Source: Nectonema munidae
Taxonomy: Eukaryota; Nematomorpha; Nectonematoida; Nectonematidae
Direction of reading: 5' to 3'
Assembly: GCA_030549495.1 (NCBI GenBank)
Contig: JAUIRK010000278.1
Coordinates: forward strand, 664,001 to 728,000
DNA: 64,000 nucleotides
In this document: one piece after another, positions 23,024 through 35,689 of the stretch
How the letters are laid out: every line of letters begins with the position of its first letter
Position numbering within the stretch: position 1 is the stretch's first letter
Made by a program: the position numbers and the translations under genes
The notes under the pieces: model-generated
What the model was told of the DNA's origin: nothing
The model's input: only the letters and a program-made list of their open reading frames with translations
Databases searched by the model: none

Positions 23024-25960
23024 TTTTTTGTAAACGTTCTTACAACACAGATAGATCTAACAGCTACCTTTCATAAAACTGATTTGTCTAATAGAGATGT
23101 TGGTTTAATGACGAATACTCTAAAATTAATAAGAAAAGTGCAAATAAATCTTAAATAGCCATAAAATGAGAAAAAAATTATTATTTAATTAAAATAACAA
23201 TGTGATATTAACAATGTAGAAATTTACTATGACTGCTCGCTCCTAGGGCCAAATAATAACGCAAAAAAATCCCAAATTAAAAAAATAACAGATTAATCGT
23301 AAACAAAAAGTCTAACACCAACTCTAACATTAATACTAAACACCAACCCTAATTAAACCAATCGTACCTTTGAACGAGTTGGGTTTAGAGACCAATTGGC
23401 CTCGAGCTCCGACTTTTTATATATAGATAAAATATTTGTCGACAGATGGAGAGAGTGTTGGGAAAATGAAGATATTTTTGTTATCGTTTTCGTAAATAAC
23501 GATAACAAATTTTTTGAAATCAACGAAAACGATAAAGACGGTATTTTTCGTCAATATTTCGATTCTTTAACACAATGTTATGAAGTTTTAAATCTAACAA
23601 TAGTTTTAAATTATATAGTCATACATCGTTAAAAAAACTGTTCGGATTGTGAAAAAAAACAATAATTTTGCTTTTAAATTATATAGGGTAAATATAAAAC
23701 CATAAATATCAACTAATATAACTCAAATATTTTACCAAAAACAGCAAATGAATTATTTTAATTAAAATTTTTTTATCTTTCCCGTATTCACCCTGCTGAA
23801 AAAAGACGATAAAACTTTATGAAAAAAATTTATTTATAAGGTTATTTTTTCTAGGTCCGTAGCTAGAAAAAAATTTAGCAGGCGCTAAAAACAAAAACAT
23901 ATGTGCAACAGATTTCGAAATTTCTGTATCTCAATTAAAATTTCTTTCAGAATACTTATAAAAAATCTGCAAAAGTAAGTACTTTTCTTCTATAATATGG
24001 ATTAGTGTAAATTTACAAAATTAAAAGTTCTCATTAGAAATATTATTAATTTGAAAATTTTAGGGGGGAGGAGGAGGACGGGGCTAAAGCCTCCTCTTGC
24101 AGCATAGGTCTGCAGATCGCAACCAAAATTTTCAATATTTCAAACGTAATGCATAATTCAACTTGAGAGCATTTCAACTTTTTAATGCTAACGGAATAAT
24201 CTTGGAACTTCCTGAGAAAAAACCGTTCAGAAGTGAGTCCCTTCATTAACCGATTTTGAAAACTAATTAAGAATTGTATTTTAAGATAACTTTGTTAAAT
24301 TATGCATTTTTGGAGCATTTCAAAACTTTTTCTCCATTATATTTTTCCTTATGGAAATGAATTTGTGGGGTGTTAAGGACCTTTGTCATAATAAAATATG
24401 AAACCTGTCCTTCATTATGTAGGATTATTCCTTAAAAATTGTGTTTAAAATTTTACCAATGATAAAAAATAAACTACGGCCAGACATTGAACATGGTAGT
24501 TGCATGATTTAAGGGGGGGGGGGGTCATTAAAACTTTTACCCCTGGGTGCCACACAGACATGTCAAGGGGCTGCATATAAGATTGGTAAGTGGAAAACGA
24601 TATTAATTTTTTATACTAAAAGAATACAATAGTAATTATTTATTTAGTAACAAAAAATAACAATTTTTACTGATAGTTTATTTATGCGAAAGTACAAGAT
24701 AAGAAAAGAGGACTCCTCCACCCCCATCCATAAGAGGGAGGTAGACTAAAAATTAAAAATTGTATTAAAGACTTGATGAGGTTCAAAGACTACAATATCA
24801 AAGTAATAATAATTTATCTTTTCAGTGGCACCATTTACTTGCGTTTCTATTTCCTTTTACATTGAAAAGTAAAGGAAGAAAACGTTCATTTAAGAATATC
24901 CGTTTTCACTATCAGCAACCATTTGAGGAGTTTGATCAGGACTATAACCGATCCTGAACCAGACTGTGAACAGATCTAATGAGGTGCATGCAAAAATTGG
25001 CCCTCTCATCCACAATGTACAATTTATTCAAATGTAATATAATTTTCTGAAAGATGAGATGTACTTCTTCATTTTTTATCAGTAAAAATTATAATTTTAA
25101 AAATTTTGTTCTAAATTAATTTGTGTCTGAAACTCAACCGTAAAATAAGAAAAGTAATATATACCATTTTTACTTCTATATCGTCTTTTTTCAATTCTAA
25201 GATGTCTTTTTAAATTTTCAACGCTTTTTCTAAAATACAAATTAAAATTGAAAAAAGACAATTTAGGACTTATAAAAGGCAATAGAGAAGTAAAAATGGT
25301 AAAGAAAGTCATCAAATTAAAGGAGAGTAAAAACGGGCACTTGGCATAGAAACATTTATGTATATTTTGTTAAATTTTTGTCCTTACTGTTTTTCTTTTG
25401 ACGTATATTCTTTAGTTTTAAGCTCTCTTCAATATGTTTGAGTCTCACAGTAAAAAAGTAGACAACTTAAAATCAATAATTGATTTTTTAAAACTAATTA
25501 AAATGTTTTATTCTAACTATAAATAATATATCAATCCTTTGAGACATAACGGAAAATATTAATGTATAAAAAACAAACTTACAAATACAGATGATTTTTT
25601 CTAAAATAAGTTATGCTAACTATCGAGATGAAACAAAGTTTGCTTTTGTTAAGTATTAGATTATTTATATCATTTTAAATTCTAAATTTTCTTTTTTAAG
25701 TTCTAGATTGTCTTTCAGAATTTCAAATTGGTTTTTATTATTTTAAAATACTAAATTTAATTTTTTTTAATTGAGTTACTATTTTAAAACAAATTTAAAC
25801 TACATTTTTAACTAAAGAGAAAAATATGGGAATACGATTTTAAGTTTATGCTTAATTTTCCGATTACTTTATAGTTTTCAGTATTTTAATAACTTTTATT
25901 AATATGATAGTATCCAAAATATATTCTTTATTCAATACAAACAAAAATATTTTTATTTAG
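23024..25960. other. Intergenic, repeat debris
   Basis: I see no gene here. Features noted are a short perfect palindrome around 23478-23508 (TTGTTATCG ... CGATAACAA), mobile-element-like GC-rich ends (GGTCCGTAGCTAG at about 23856 and a G/A-rich block at 24062-24080), a run of 12 G at about 24513-24524, and a 38-bp segment at about 23944-23982 repeated in inverse orientation near 29.8 kb. Confidence 0.45.
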
Positions 25961-26129
25961 GAAGAAATAGGAATTCCCATGTGTCCGTTTTGTATATTAC
26001 GCAGAGCATGTGTGATATAACTTTTACATTCTTCACTGCTTATTGAGGAAACTGCTTCTTTAATAACCTTTTGCAGTGTGTTTGATTAGAGTGGTACTAA
26101 AATAACAAATTGTTAAGACATGTTTCAAA

Positions 26130-26530
26130 GTTAAATGTTGGCTAACCTAATTTTTGAGATTCTTGTTCAATAGGATTGAGCATGTAGGTATAAGGAGCCA
26201 GGAATGTCAAAATCATTCAATTGTTTGAGATTTGTGGATTTTAGCGTTATCGATAATAATTAACCAACATTTATTTAAGTTGCTAATTCTAACCTATTAA
26301 CTCTATTAGAAATTCTTCTAACTCGTTAGCATTACATGTTCCATCATCAATAATTTTATAATGTAACAATCCACCTTCATTCATTGCAGCTATCAATGTC
26401 ATATTTTTGTTGTGTATAGTTATTAGTGAAATATCCAAATTGCATTTAGTATATAAACAACCGGCAATTTCAAATAAAGTGACTTGGAAATTTCTAAAAC
26501 CATTTCTTCTATAAATTTGACATGCAAATC
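26130..26530 (-). pseudogene. IS630/Tc1-like DDE transposase fragment, copy 1
   Basis: Read on the - strand in broken frames, it encodes NMTLIAAMNEGGLLHYKI, then a region with NANELEEFLIEL, then WLIIIDNAKIHKS-like residues, then a segment with LAPYTYMLNPIE. These are the conserved blocks around the second and third acidic residues of IS630/Tc1/mariner transposases (DN.xIHK and LNPIE). Several stops and shifts interrupt it. It abuts the 3' part of a - strand LINE. Confidence 0.7.
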
Positions 26531-27107
26531 ATCAACTTTTCTGCACATTCTTCCACCACTTTTTTGTAGGATCAGTTAAGGAACAAAGAATTGGGATGTC
26601 ATCTGCGTATAGATACGTATTATCAAAAAAAAGAAGTAGCATTATGTATATCATTGATAAATACAAGAAAAGCAAAGGACCGAGAATTAATCCTTGAGGA
26701 ATCCACAAGAGTAAAATGTGAACTTAGACTAAGTACGATTAACAAAAGCACTATAAAATCCATTCTGTGAGCATTCATTATAAGAAATGACCGTATAAAA
26801 CAAGCCATATAAGAGAGGTGATCAACCGAGTCAAATGCATCGATAAATAATGAGTAGAGTGGCATATCTATATCTAAGCTGTCACATATCTTGTTTAAAA
26901 AAAGAGAGTGAAGTAGCTGAGTAGAGAGGAGTGATTAGAACGAAATCCGAACAGCTTATTGAAGAGAAAGTTATATTAGAATCACATTAATTATAAGGTT
27001 GTATATAAATTAACTTTTCCAAAATTTTTGCTAAGATATTGATGTAACTGATAATGAAAACTGAATACACGAATTGAAACCAATCAATAAAATTTCATAT
27101 ATATATA

Positions 27108-27130
27108 CAGTGGTACCTCGGTTTTCGAAC
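27108..27130 (+). repeat. Tigger left terminal inverted repeat
   Basis: CAGTGGTACCTCGGTTTTCG and three more bases match the reverse complement of 29421-29443 exactly. These would be transposase binding and cleavage sites. Confidence 0.93.
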
Positions 27131-27435
27131 GTCTCCGTACTCGTACAATTCGGTTTTCGACCAAAAAATCGTGCCGTAATTGTTTCAGTTTTGGAGGAGA
27201 TATCGGTACTCGATCAGCTCCCAAACACGCGATGAACGCATATTTGTTCAGGAATAGTTTAATAAAAAGCAAAGTACTTTATTGTTTTATACATGTATGT
27301 ATTTATTTTGTTTAAATATTCGTGGAATATACAAACATTTGAATATTAAATATTTATGTAATAATTTTTTGCTAATTTTCCTGACTATTTACATAGTATA
27401 TTATTATATATTTATATTTTAGATACGACCCAATC

Positions 27436-29217
27436 ATGTCTCCTAAAAAGAATATAAATGACGGTGACAAAGGAAAGCGAAAAACTACGAGAGCGACAAT
27501 AGAAGTAAAGAAGGAAATAATAGGAAAATATGAGAATGGTGTTCGTGTTTCCAATCTTGCATCGACGTATGGCATACCGAAGTCGACAATATCAACGTTT
27601 TTGAAAAATAAAGAGATTCTTAAAGCCGCTGATGTTGCAAAAGGATCTAAAGGAATAAGCAAGCAAAGACCACAAATAATTGAAGAAGTTGAGAAGTTAT
27701 TGCTTGTGTTTATTAAAGAGAAACAGTTGAAAGGGGATAGTGTGAGTGAAGCATTTATCTGTGAAAAGGCGCTAAATATCTATGGCGATCTAGTTAATAA
27801 AATTCCTGGTGCAAGTTCTAAAGACTTTGACTTTAATGCAAGCAGAGGATGGTTCGAAAAGTTTAAGAAAAGAAGCGGAATTCACAGTGTACTTAGGCAT
27901 GGAGAGGCGGCAAGTTCAAACAAGGAAGGAGCAGAGAAGTTTAAAAAAGAATTTAGTGACTTCATAAAAGCAGAAGGTCTCGTCCCACAACAAGTCTTTA
28001 ATGGAGACGAAACAGGTTTATTCTGGAAAAAATTGCCAAATCGCACTTTTATAACGAAAGATGAAAAAGCGTTGCCAGGCCATAAACCTATGAAAGACAG
28101 GTTGACTCTTTTGATGTGTGGTAACGCTAGTGGTGATTTCAAAGTGAAGCCACTCTTGGTTTATCACTCAGATAACCCTAGAGTGTTCAAGCGGAATAAT
28201 GTAATGAAAAGCAAATTGCCTGTAATGTGGAGGGCAAATGCAAAGGCTTGGGTCACTCGGAAAGTTTTCACCGAGTGGATGCTTGAAGTTTTTGCTCCAA
28301 GTGTGAAAAAATATCTTCAGGAAAAGGGGTTGCCATTAAAATGCCTCCTATTACTTGACAATGCTCCCGCACACCCTCCAGATTTGGAGGCGGACTTGGT
28401 TAAAGAATTTGATTTTATTCAAGTAAAATTTCTTCCACCTAACACGACTCCGATATTACAGCCGATTGACCAACAGGTGATTTCAAATTTTAAGAAATTA
28501 TACACTAAAGGCCTGTTTCGTAAGTGTTTTGAAATTACGAATGACACTGAATTAACTTTGAAAGAGTTTTGGAAAAACCATTTCCATGTCTTGAATGCTA
28601 TCAATCTCATTGACAGTGCATGGAACCAAGTAAGCTACAGGACAATGAATTCTGCTTGGAAGAAACTATGGCCAGAATGTGTAATAGAACAAGACTTTGA
28701 TGGACCTAGCCAAAAAATTGTTGACGATTCTATCATCGGTGATATTGTGACTATAGGGCAAAGTATGGGATTGGAGGTAAACGCAGATGATGTTGAAGAG
28801 CTTGTGGAAGACCATAGTATCGAGCTAACTACAGAAGAACTCAAACATCTTCAAAATGAACAGAAAACAACGGCTGATGAAATTGAAGAAAAAGAAGAGG
28901 ATAAAGAAAATGCCTCAAGTGCTCTAATGAAAGAAATGATTTCAAAATGGATTGATCTGCAAAACTTTGTTGAGAAATACCACCCAGACACAGTGATTAC
29001 AAATAGAATGGTGAACATGTTCAATGACAATGTGATGGCTCATTTCAGAAAAATATTAAAGTGCCGACAAAAACAGCAAACACTGGAAAAGTTTTTAGTG
29101 AAAAGAACAGACTCCCCAAAGCAGATTTCACGTGAGCCAAAAAGACAGAGAACAGTGACAGAAGAAGATGAAGAACGTGATTTCCCAGAAGTTACTATGG
29201 AAGAGGGCTCCACTTAA
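27436..29217 (+). CDS. Tigger transposase, intact (TIGD1-like)
   Basis: A 593-residue protein with the full layout of Tigger transposases. It has an N-terminal pogo/CENP-B helix-turn-helix (about residues 20-60, with SNLASTYGIPKSTISTFL), then a CENP-B-type second DNA-binding domain (about 75-155, with ASRGWFEKFKKRSGI). The DDE core (about 185-360) shows catalytic aspartates in FNGDETGLFWKK (D191), LLLLDNAPAHP (D308) and LQPIDQQVISNF (D345). An acidic, Lys-rich tail follows. It cuts and pastes DNA at TA sites. The ATG lies 328 bases inside the left inverted repeat and the stop 226 bases before the right end, with no frameshift or stop between. The matching ends and open frame suggest a recent, possibly still active copy. 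A domesticated host gene is less likely because the ends and TA duplication are present. Confidence 0.95.
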   Translation: MSPKKNINDGDKGKRKTTRATIEVKKEIIGKYENGVRVSNLASTYGIPKSTISTFLKNKEILKAADVAKGSKGISKQRPQIIEEVEKLLLVFIKEKQLKGDSVSEAFICEKALNIYGDLVNKIPGASSKDFDFNASRGWFEKFKKRSGIHSVLRHGEAASSNKEGAEKFKKEFSDFIKAEGLVPQQVFNGDETGLFWKKLPNRTFITKDEKALPGHKPMKDRLTLLMCGNASGDFKVKPLLVYHSDNPRVFKRNNVMKSKLPVMWRANAKAWVTRKVFTEWMLEVFAPSVKKYLQEKGLPLKCLLLLDNAPAHPPDLEADLVKEFDFIQVKFLPPNTTPILQPIDQQVISNFKKLYTKGLFRKCFEITNDTELTLKEFWKNHFHVLNAINLIDSAWNQVSYRTMNSAWKKLWPECVIEQDFDGPSQKIVDDSIIGDIVTIGQSMGLEVNADDVEELVEDHSIELTTEELKHLQNEQKTTADEIEEKEEDKENASSALMKEMISKWIDLQNFVEKYHPDTVITNRMVNMFNDNVMAHFRKILKCRQKQQTLEKFLVKRTDSPKQISREPKRQRTVTEEDEERDFPEVTMEEGST

Positions 29218-29420
29218 CTTGCTCCGTTATCAATACCATGTATCGCGTGAATAAACATTTTTTCTTTATTTTTTCATTTTAGTAATACGTATATACATAT
29301 ACTTTACACTTCATTTGGTGCTTGAGAACGGATTATTTGCTTTTACATTATTTCTTATAGGAATAAATGATTCGGTGCTCGACCAAATCGGTTTTCGAAC
29401 ACTTTGTAGGAACGAATTAT

Positions 29421-29443
29421 GTTCGAAAACCGAGGTACCACTG
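29421..29443 (-). repeat. Tigger right terminal inverted repeat
   Basis: Reverse complement of 27108-27130; followed by the TA duplication. Confidence 0.93.
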
Positions 29444-29783
29444 TATAAGGAAAAATAAGCTTCAGTAGATTAAGAGAAAGTTCGGAATAATCATGAGAAT
29501 TATTATTTCTCATATTCATCACATCAATTAAGTCATAGATGGAAAATTTCTGAAATTCAAAATGCTTTATTGTTTTATTTATATACTTACGCTATTCAAG
29601 AGAATGAAGTGTGTCCTTTTTTAAACTAAAATGATTAGCAAAAGCATCAACAGGTAAATGACCATTATCAATAACAGTGCCATTTAAAGAAACTTTTATA
29701 TCATCCTTAACATTTTTACAAAGTAAAGAATTCAATTTTATCCAAATATCACAATAGACGCATTAGAGGAAGAAAAGTATGCA

Positions 29784-29826
29784 CAAAAGTACTTACTTTT
29801 GCAGATTTTTTATAAGTATTCTGAAA
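29784..29826. repeat. Segment shared with 23.94 kb, inverted
   Basis: GTACTTACTTTTGCAGATTT and the following TTTATAAGTATTCTGAAA are the reverse complement of 23944-23982. No function is evident; they are probably pieces of one interspersed repeat. Confidence 0.7.
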
Positions 29827-30079
29827 ATTAATAGAAAAAGATTTAAATGAAAAAAAATATATACATAGATTTTCAATTTCTTTCAATCTATTCCTCAAAA
29901 ACTATAAAGTAAACAAGGAAATAATAACAGTTTTTAGTTTAGAGCGGGCACATTAGCGTTCTCTGCATGCTGAAGATAGTATGTAAAATCAAATTTCGAA
30001 AATCTATAATCTTTTGGAGAGTGTTAGGTTGTTGGTTCATAATACCTTAAAAAAGATTTTATTAAATAACGTAATTTAC

Positions 30080-30440
30080 AGTAAATACAAAAAATTAAAC
30101 TTACTTAACCATGTTTGAAAATTTTAATGCGTGTTCTTGATAAGCCTTTCATGCAATTGAGTGTTACATTGTGCATAAATAACGAATAAATGGGTAAATT
30201 TCAAGTTTTCAATATTTTCACGATTACAAGTACCATTAGCAATCATTTTAAGGATGAACAACTCGACTATTGTTCATCGCAGAAATTACAGTCATGTTTA
30301 TACCTAATTTAAAATTTGATTAGGTCAACGAAATGTATGAATCAATTTAAAAGGAATTATACCTTTCGTAGTAGCAGTAAAAGATGCGCGCGAGTAGCCA
30401 TTTTTGATCTTGCGGTATAAATCTGTACAAAGCAAGATTG
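30080..30440 (-). pseudogene. IS630/Tc1-like DDE transposase fragment, copy 2
   Basis: On the - strand, INMTVISAMNNSRVVHP followed by NGTCNRENIE aligns with the NMTLIAAMNEGG and GTCNANELEE block of the fragment at 26.1-26.5 kb. Stops interrupt it. It is a second, more decayed copy of the same family. Confidence 0.55.
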
Positions 30441-31499
30441 AATTAAAAGATCATTTGGAATTGAAAAAAGACTAAATAGAACTACAAATGGTATACTTTC
30501 TCGAAAGAGCTTCTGGTCTCGAAAGAAGGGCGGAGAATGTGGTACTAATATGAGCTGTCTATAAATTTTCTTGGCGTTTTTTAGGTGAGTAGTATTTTTA
30601 AAAAGAATTTCATCACAGATTTGGGATGTATCTTTTTACTCAAATATCAATGATCTTAGCAAATTGGACAATAAAATTAATATTATTACACGATGTAATG
30701 AAAGACTATTAACTTGAAAGTATCACTTCACACCAACTTATTTTGTCCATTGATACTGAAACAAAGGTTTCTTGCCAAAATAATGGACAAATTACTGTCC
30801 CATTTATACTTGATAACTTGTCCAAATAGCGCTTTTAGACGTTCTCGTTTCGGACTAACGATGTAATCAACTCATTTTGTTTTAAATGTTAAAATCCAAC
30901 TTAACTCAAGGTCTAATATTTGCTTATTTCCAAATAAGTTGTAGTCCTAGCAATGAATTAACCTTCAAGTATCCCTTTGTCCCAAATGTCACTTTCCTTT
31001 GATCCCACCGACCAAATGCAAGATTACACGCATATTTATCTTGTTTCAGCACCAATACTTCTCACTAAGAGAGCCAATTTTTTTTGTAGATTAAGGAGTC
31101 ATTGGCCAGCGCCATATAAAATAGTTTTAAAAATTTGTATTGAATAAGATGCGAAAACTTTATTTAACTTTAAAAAATAAACAATAAATAGTTTATAAAT
31201 TACAATTTTTTAAATGTTTAACACAAATCGTCAAAAACATTAATCTGAAAATATTTTTTTTGTAACTGGAGAAAGTTTTTGAAAAAAGGTAGAATTGGTT
31301 GTTTCCAACCAATTTAAAGTTTTGAAACTACGTTATGATAAGATTCATTTTTTACTTTTTGTATACTCAGATCCTATGTTGCTCCGATCCAACGTGGAAA
31401 TCAAGGGTAAGCCAGGGAATTTGAATGATAGGGGATCATTTAGAAAATACTTTCAACTTTTGTAAAGACATATCTACTTTTCAAGATCTTTGAATTATC

Positions 31500-33640
31500 A
31501 CATTGATATTTTTCTACAGTGAAAGGTATCCCAACTCTAGCTAAAAACAAAAAAAGAAGAACAATACTCACATTTCTACAGCTACTACTTTCAAAAGATT
31601 ACGAACTTACATTAAAAACAAGATAATTTATTTAAAAAAAGAGCATGTACGAACTCCAAAAATACATAGTCTGACTCAATTCAACGGCAAAAAAACCTGT
31701 AACTTCATTGTTATAAATTATCAAACTTTTACTGACAAATATACAATTTCTAATAAACTAAATGAATTCTTCACAGCCGCTGATACTTCCGAAAATAAAA
31801 ATGATTCTTTCTATGATATCTTGAATATTGAAGTTTCAACCTAGATTTTTGTGAACCAATTCAAGTTGAAAAAGCAATTGAAGAACTTAGTCAAAGTAAT
31901 TCCTGCGATACGTACGGTATCAATATTCACCATATTAAACTTGTAAAAGCCAGCTTCTCGTTCATTCTGTCTTTTTGTTTCAATAGATGCTTAGAACATT
32001 CCATATTTTCAAACTTTCTGAAATTGGGTAAAGTAGTTCCAGTTCCCAAAAAGCAAGCAACGCTGAAATTACTAATTTTATACCAACATCGATCATTCCT
32101 ATGATCTCGAAGATCTTTGAAAAGACTCTTAATTCTCAAGTCGTATCTTTTTTTGAAAACAATAATTTGCTGTCCAACAACCAGTTTGCTTTCAGGAAAG
32201 GTTTTTTAACTGAGCTTCTCCACACCTATTTTAAGTTATTTCGCATCTAGAACAAAAGAGTTCTTAGACATATCAAAAGCGTTTGACAGCATCTCGCATA
32301 AACTTTTACTATTGAAACTCCATAAATATGGTTTTGATAGCAAAGCCCTGAACTTTTCCCATTCATATATTTGAAAAACAGAAAACAATTTGTTCAGTTT
32401 AATGGCAATGACTCACAAATTCTTTCTCTCTCCAAAGGTGTGCCTCAAGGCTATATTCTGGGGCCTATATTTTTCATAGTTTATATGAAGGATTTGATCA
32501 GAACTTCTAAGTTTTTGACCACGTAGTCTAAGCAGATGAAGTAACTCTTCTTTTCCCGGACCCTTCATATAAGAATCTCTCCTTTTCTGAGAATTTTTTT
32601 CAAGTTAACCGATGATTCGCTTACAATAACTTGACAATTAATAAATTGAAAACTAAATCCATGATTATTTCTTCAAGTTCTCAACCTGTTTTATCTTTGT
32701 TTCAAAAAGAAAACCTTGATGTTGTGACGGATTTTGATCTCCTTGGTTTACGTATTGATAGTAAATTGAATTTCCATAGCCACATTACTAAACTTTCAAT
32801 GAAACCCAGTAAAATCATAGGTATTTTAAAATATTATAGAAAGTATTTTCCCCTATATGCCAAATAGCTTTTATTAAAATAAAAACTTTTCTTGCCTCAG
32901 ATTTCTTACAGTTTAATAAAATTTGGACATGCAAACTTGCATTCTCTTCAAGTTTTGTACAAAAACGCGATAAGAAATGTTGTCGGTACAAGCAAATATT
33001 CTCATACTAACAACTTTTTTGTGGAATATGATCTTCTTAAACTCAAAGATCTCTTCTCTCAAAAAATTGGACTATTTCTCATTTAATGTGACGCATGGAA
33101 TTTTTCTGAACCTCATTACGTAAAAACAGAAAGACTCTTATTCTTTTCGCTCTCCACTCTCATTGAACAAACCAAATGTCAGGTTAGCACTTTCAAAACT
33201 GTCCATAAGGTACAGTTGTCGATTTTTATGAATGTCACAAATGTTTAATTGGTGAAAGCTGTTGCTCGACAAAAAAATTCAAAACTTTGTCCAAGCTTCT
33301 TTTCACAGACAACTACAAAGTGCCACATGTGTGTAACAAAAATTGTTTCCATGTAAATACTCAAGTTAAATACAATTAATATTTATTTTTTCCCTTTTTG
33401 CGAAGATTCTGCTTGCGGTTTTCATAAACCTTTGGAACTACGCAAACGTTATGATTTGATTTATTTACTTTATTATTTCAATTGTTTTCTGCTGCTTCAC
33501 TCGTTTTATTTCTACACCACATGATGTATTCATTAAATATATGTGAAGATGTGTACGTGAAAGTCTGTATGTGCTTAATTAATTAGTCTTCTTTGGTTGT
33601 TGGTTTATTTTCATTTTAATAAATTTTCTTTCTTTTTAGC
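31500..33640 (+). mobile_element. Degenerate non-LTR retrotransposon (jockey/CR1-like LINE)
   Basis: In shifting + strand frames the region encodes the reverse-transcriptase blocks of a LINE in correct order: VEKAIEELSQSN, NFLKLGKVVPVPKK, ISKIFEKTLNSQ, NNLLSNNQFAFRKG, ISHKLLLLKLHKYGF, SLSKGVPQGYILGPIFFIVY, TINKLKTKSMIIS and LGLRIDSKLNFHSHI. A C-terminal part (LPQISYSLIKFGHANLHSL) follows. The YxDD box is damaged. At least six stops or shifts are seen. The 5' end before about 31.5 kb is not recognisable. Confidence 0.8.
32631..33086 (+). pseudogene. LINE reverse-transcriptase thumb and C-terminal fragments
   Basis: Two adjacent open stretches (32631-32867 and 32892-33086) hold the post-YADD part of the LINE enzyme: KLKTKSMIISSSSQPVLSLF, then LLGLRIDSKLNFHSHITKLS, then GILKYYRKYFPLYAK and, after a stop and shift, the segment ending with KLKDLFSQKIGLF. 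They are remnants rather than separate genes. Confidence 0.75.
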
Positions 33641-35640
33641 AGATTTTTAACTCAATTTAAAAATTTTTAATTAAGATTTACCTTCTTGCAATATCAACAA
33701 ATGTATTTTCCTTGCAGACCAGAGTTGAGAACAATTATGCTAAAGTAAAAATCATTACTCAAAGTCTTTTGCGGAATTGAAGCAAATTCAAAACACTACG
33801 CCATGCAAAACCTCTTAGGTATTGAAATATCAGTAATTGTCAAGGAATTTTGACAATCGTCATGAAAATTTTTGTTACAAAACTTTGCTGGGAACCTTGT
33901 AGTATTTAAATAAAATATTTTTTGTTTACGCAAAAACACATATGATCACTTCTGTTGTTCCAAAGTCGCTCGATCAAGGTTTTAGAATGTCGTCTCAATT
34001 CTGACATAACGCACTTTAACTGTATTTAGATTGATTTATTTCAGCGCTGTCTTAATTTTATGAACACCGACTTCAGTATGCACAATTTTTAACTAGTTAA
34101 TTTTGTTCGATTTTAAAAGCTTTACTCATCATGGTTCTTAACTTTTTTGTTCAAATACAAGAATTTGTTGAAAAAATAGCGACCCCTATTATAATCTCGA
34201 AATTTTTTTTAGATCTTTCAAATGTGAAGTTAATATAAATTGTTCTCAAATCTAAATGATTATTTACATTAATTATTCACCACATACATATCCTCGAGAA
34301 ACAACGCTGCTCATAGTGGAATTCTAGCCAATCAAATCTCAGATTTTTGAGCAGTTCATTTTAATAGGTAAAAATTTTCCATGAAAATTTCAAAGTAATT
34401 CATTCATTCCTAGCATAATTTGATTGGGCAAGAATAAAAATAATTCCATATTCTTACCCATTTAGATCAAAGAATTTGCATACAACGTCCTTCTAAGGCA
34501 AAAGAGCCGATAACTCTAAAAATAATATAGATTGAGAGGTCCAACTCAAATTACTTGCAGAGAGAAGAAAAATAAATGGTTCAGAAGACGCATACCACCA
34601 TAACTACAATCAACAATGACTGAATAAATTATTTAAAAAGCATTAAAATGTTCGAATGATGCTTTTATTCTTAATCTTTCTTTCTTTTCCAATTTCACAG
34701 AAACTTAAAATCTTTTCTTGATCGAGCTCACGAGTTGAATTGGTACCAGAAGAAAGTTTGAAAATATGATTTATATTACTTGTTAGTCTTGTTCCGTTCT
34801 TTGAAAAATTTTTGCAGCAAATATAGGCCTCCCTCCCCGCGCCCAATAATTTTGAATTCTCTCAATTCTATATCTTCATGTATATTATTTTAGACTTATT
34901 TGGCTCGTGAGCAGACTTTTCATATTAGCTTTCTTGTTTTAAAGCTAAGACTTCCAATGAATATTTGAAATCTTTTTTTTAATTAATTTTCGATTTATTT
35001 GATAAACCCGGTTCTAAGTGTTATTTCCTGATTTGTCATATCTCATTATTTTATCAGAACTTTAGGTTTGTTCTCAGCACTTTAATATATTTCAATTTTC
35101 AATTTTTTTAAAGAAAAAACACCTATTTATCAATTGTTAGTTGACATAAACAGACTATCATATACATTTTAATTAACGTATAAAAATTAACAAATAAAAG
35201 TAAATTTTATGATTCAAGGCCGGTTTACCGCACTAGACCCCAGATATAGTCTCTGATCATTTTTTCATCCCTATTATCTCTTCTCTATCTTTTTCATATC
35301 CTAGTATAATCTTTAGCCTTGCTCTTCTGAATAAGAGCCCATACTTTCTTTAAATCTCCCCAAGTGATCATTCCGCATGTGACGATTTAGCATTATTAGG
35401 AGGGCAATTCGGTCTTTGAAAAAACGTAAAACGGACCCTGATAACTCAGATATCGGATAAGTTGGACCGTAAATACAAATGTTTACCCCATAGGCTTACA
35501 AACGCCATTTTCTTTGACTTTTTAATTTCGCTTTGGCTTACAAGCAGCCATTTTATTTGTTCTTTACTGGATAGATAGTTCACGGTCATTCTAAATTTTG
35601 ACGGTATTCCAAAGCGTGTTGTGGCTATATCAAGTTGTTG
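33641..35640. other. Intergenic, nothing recognised
   Basis: AT-rich sequence without recognisable coding blocks, inverted ends or repeats shared with the rest of the window. Confidence 0.4.
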
Positions 35641-35689
35641 AAGTGATTATCTCCATTTTTCTTCAATATTTTCTTGCAAAATGCCGGAA

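Larger units (their letters stand above)
27106..29445 (+). mobile_element. Intact Tigger (pogo superfamily) DNA transposon
   Basis: The element at 27108-29443 (2336 bp) has terminal inverted repeats starting CAGTGGTACCTCGGTTTTCG. They are identical over the first 23 bases, and additional inverted motifs (GGTTTTCGACC and GGTCTGA-like blocks) lie further in. A TA duplication flanks it at 27106-27107 and 29444-29445, as expected for Tc1/mariner/pogo insertion. It carries one uninterrupted transposase gene and sits inside a - strand LINE. Confidence 0.95.
26560..29760 (-). mobile_element. Non-LTR retrotransposon (jockey/CR1-like LINE), split by a Tigger insertion
   Basis: The - strand right part (29444-29760) encodes a pre-reverse-transcriptase region with KLNSLLCKNVKDDIKVSLNG and PVDAFANHF. 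The left part (26560-27107) encodes reverse-transcriptase blocks: ILAKILEKLIY, GFRSNHSSLLSYFTLF, SLFIDAFDSVDHLSY, LLFLVFINDIHNA and YADDIPIL. The last holds the catalytic YADD. Frames are broken in several places. The two parts are contiguous except for the DNA transposon at 27108-29443, so the LINE is older than the transposon. Confidence 0.8.
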
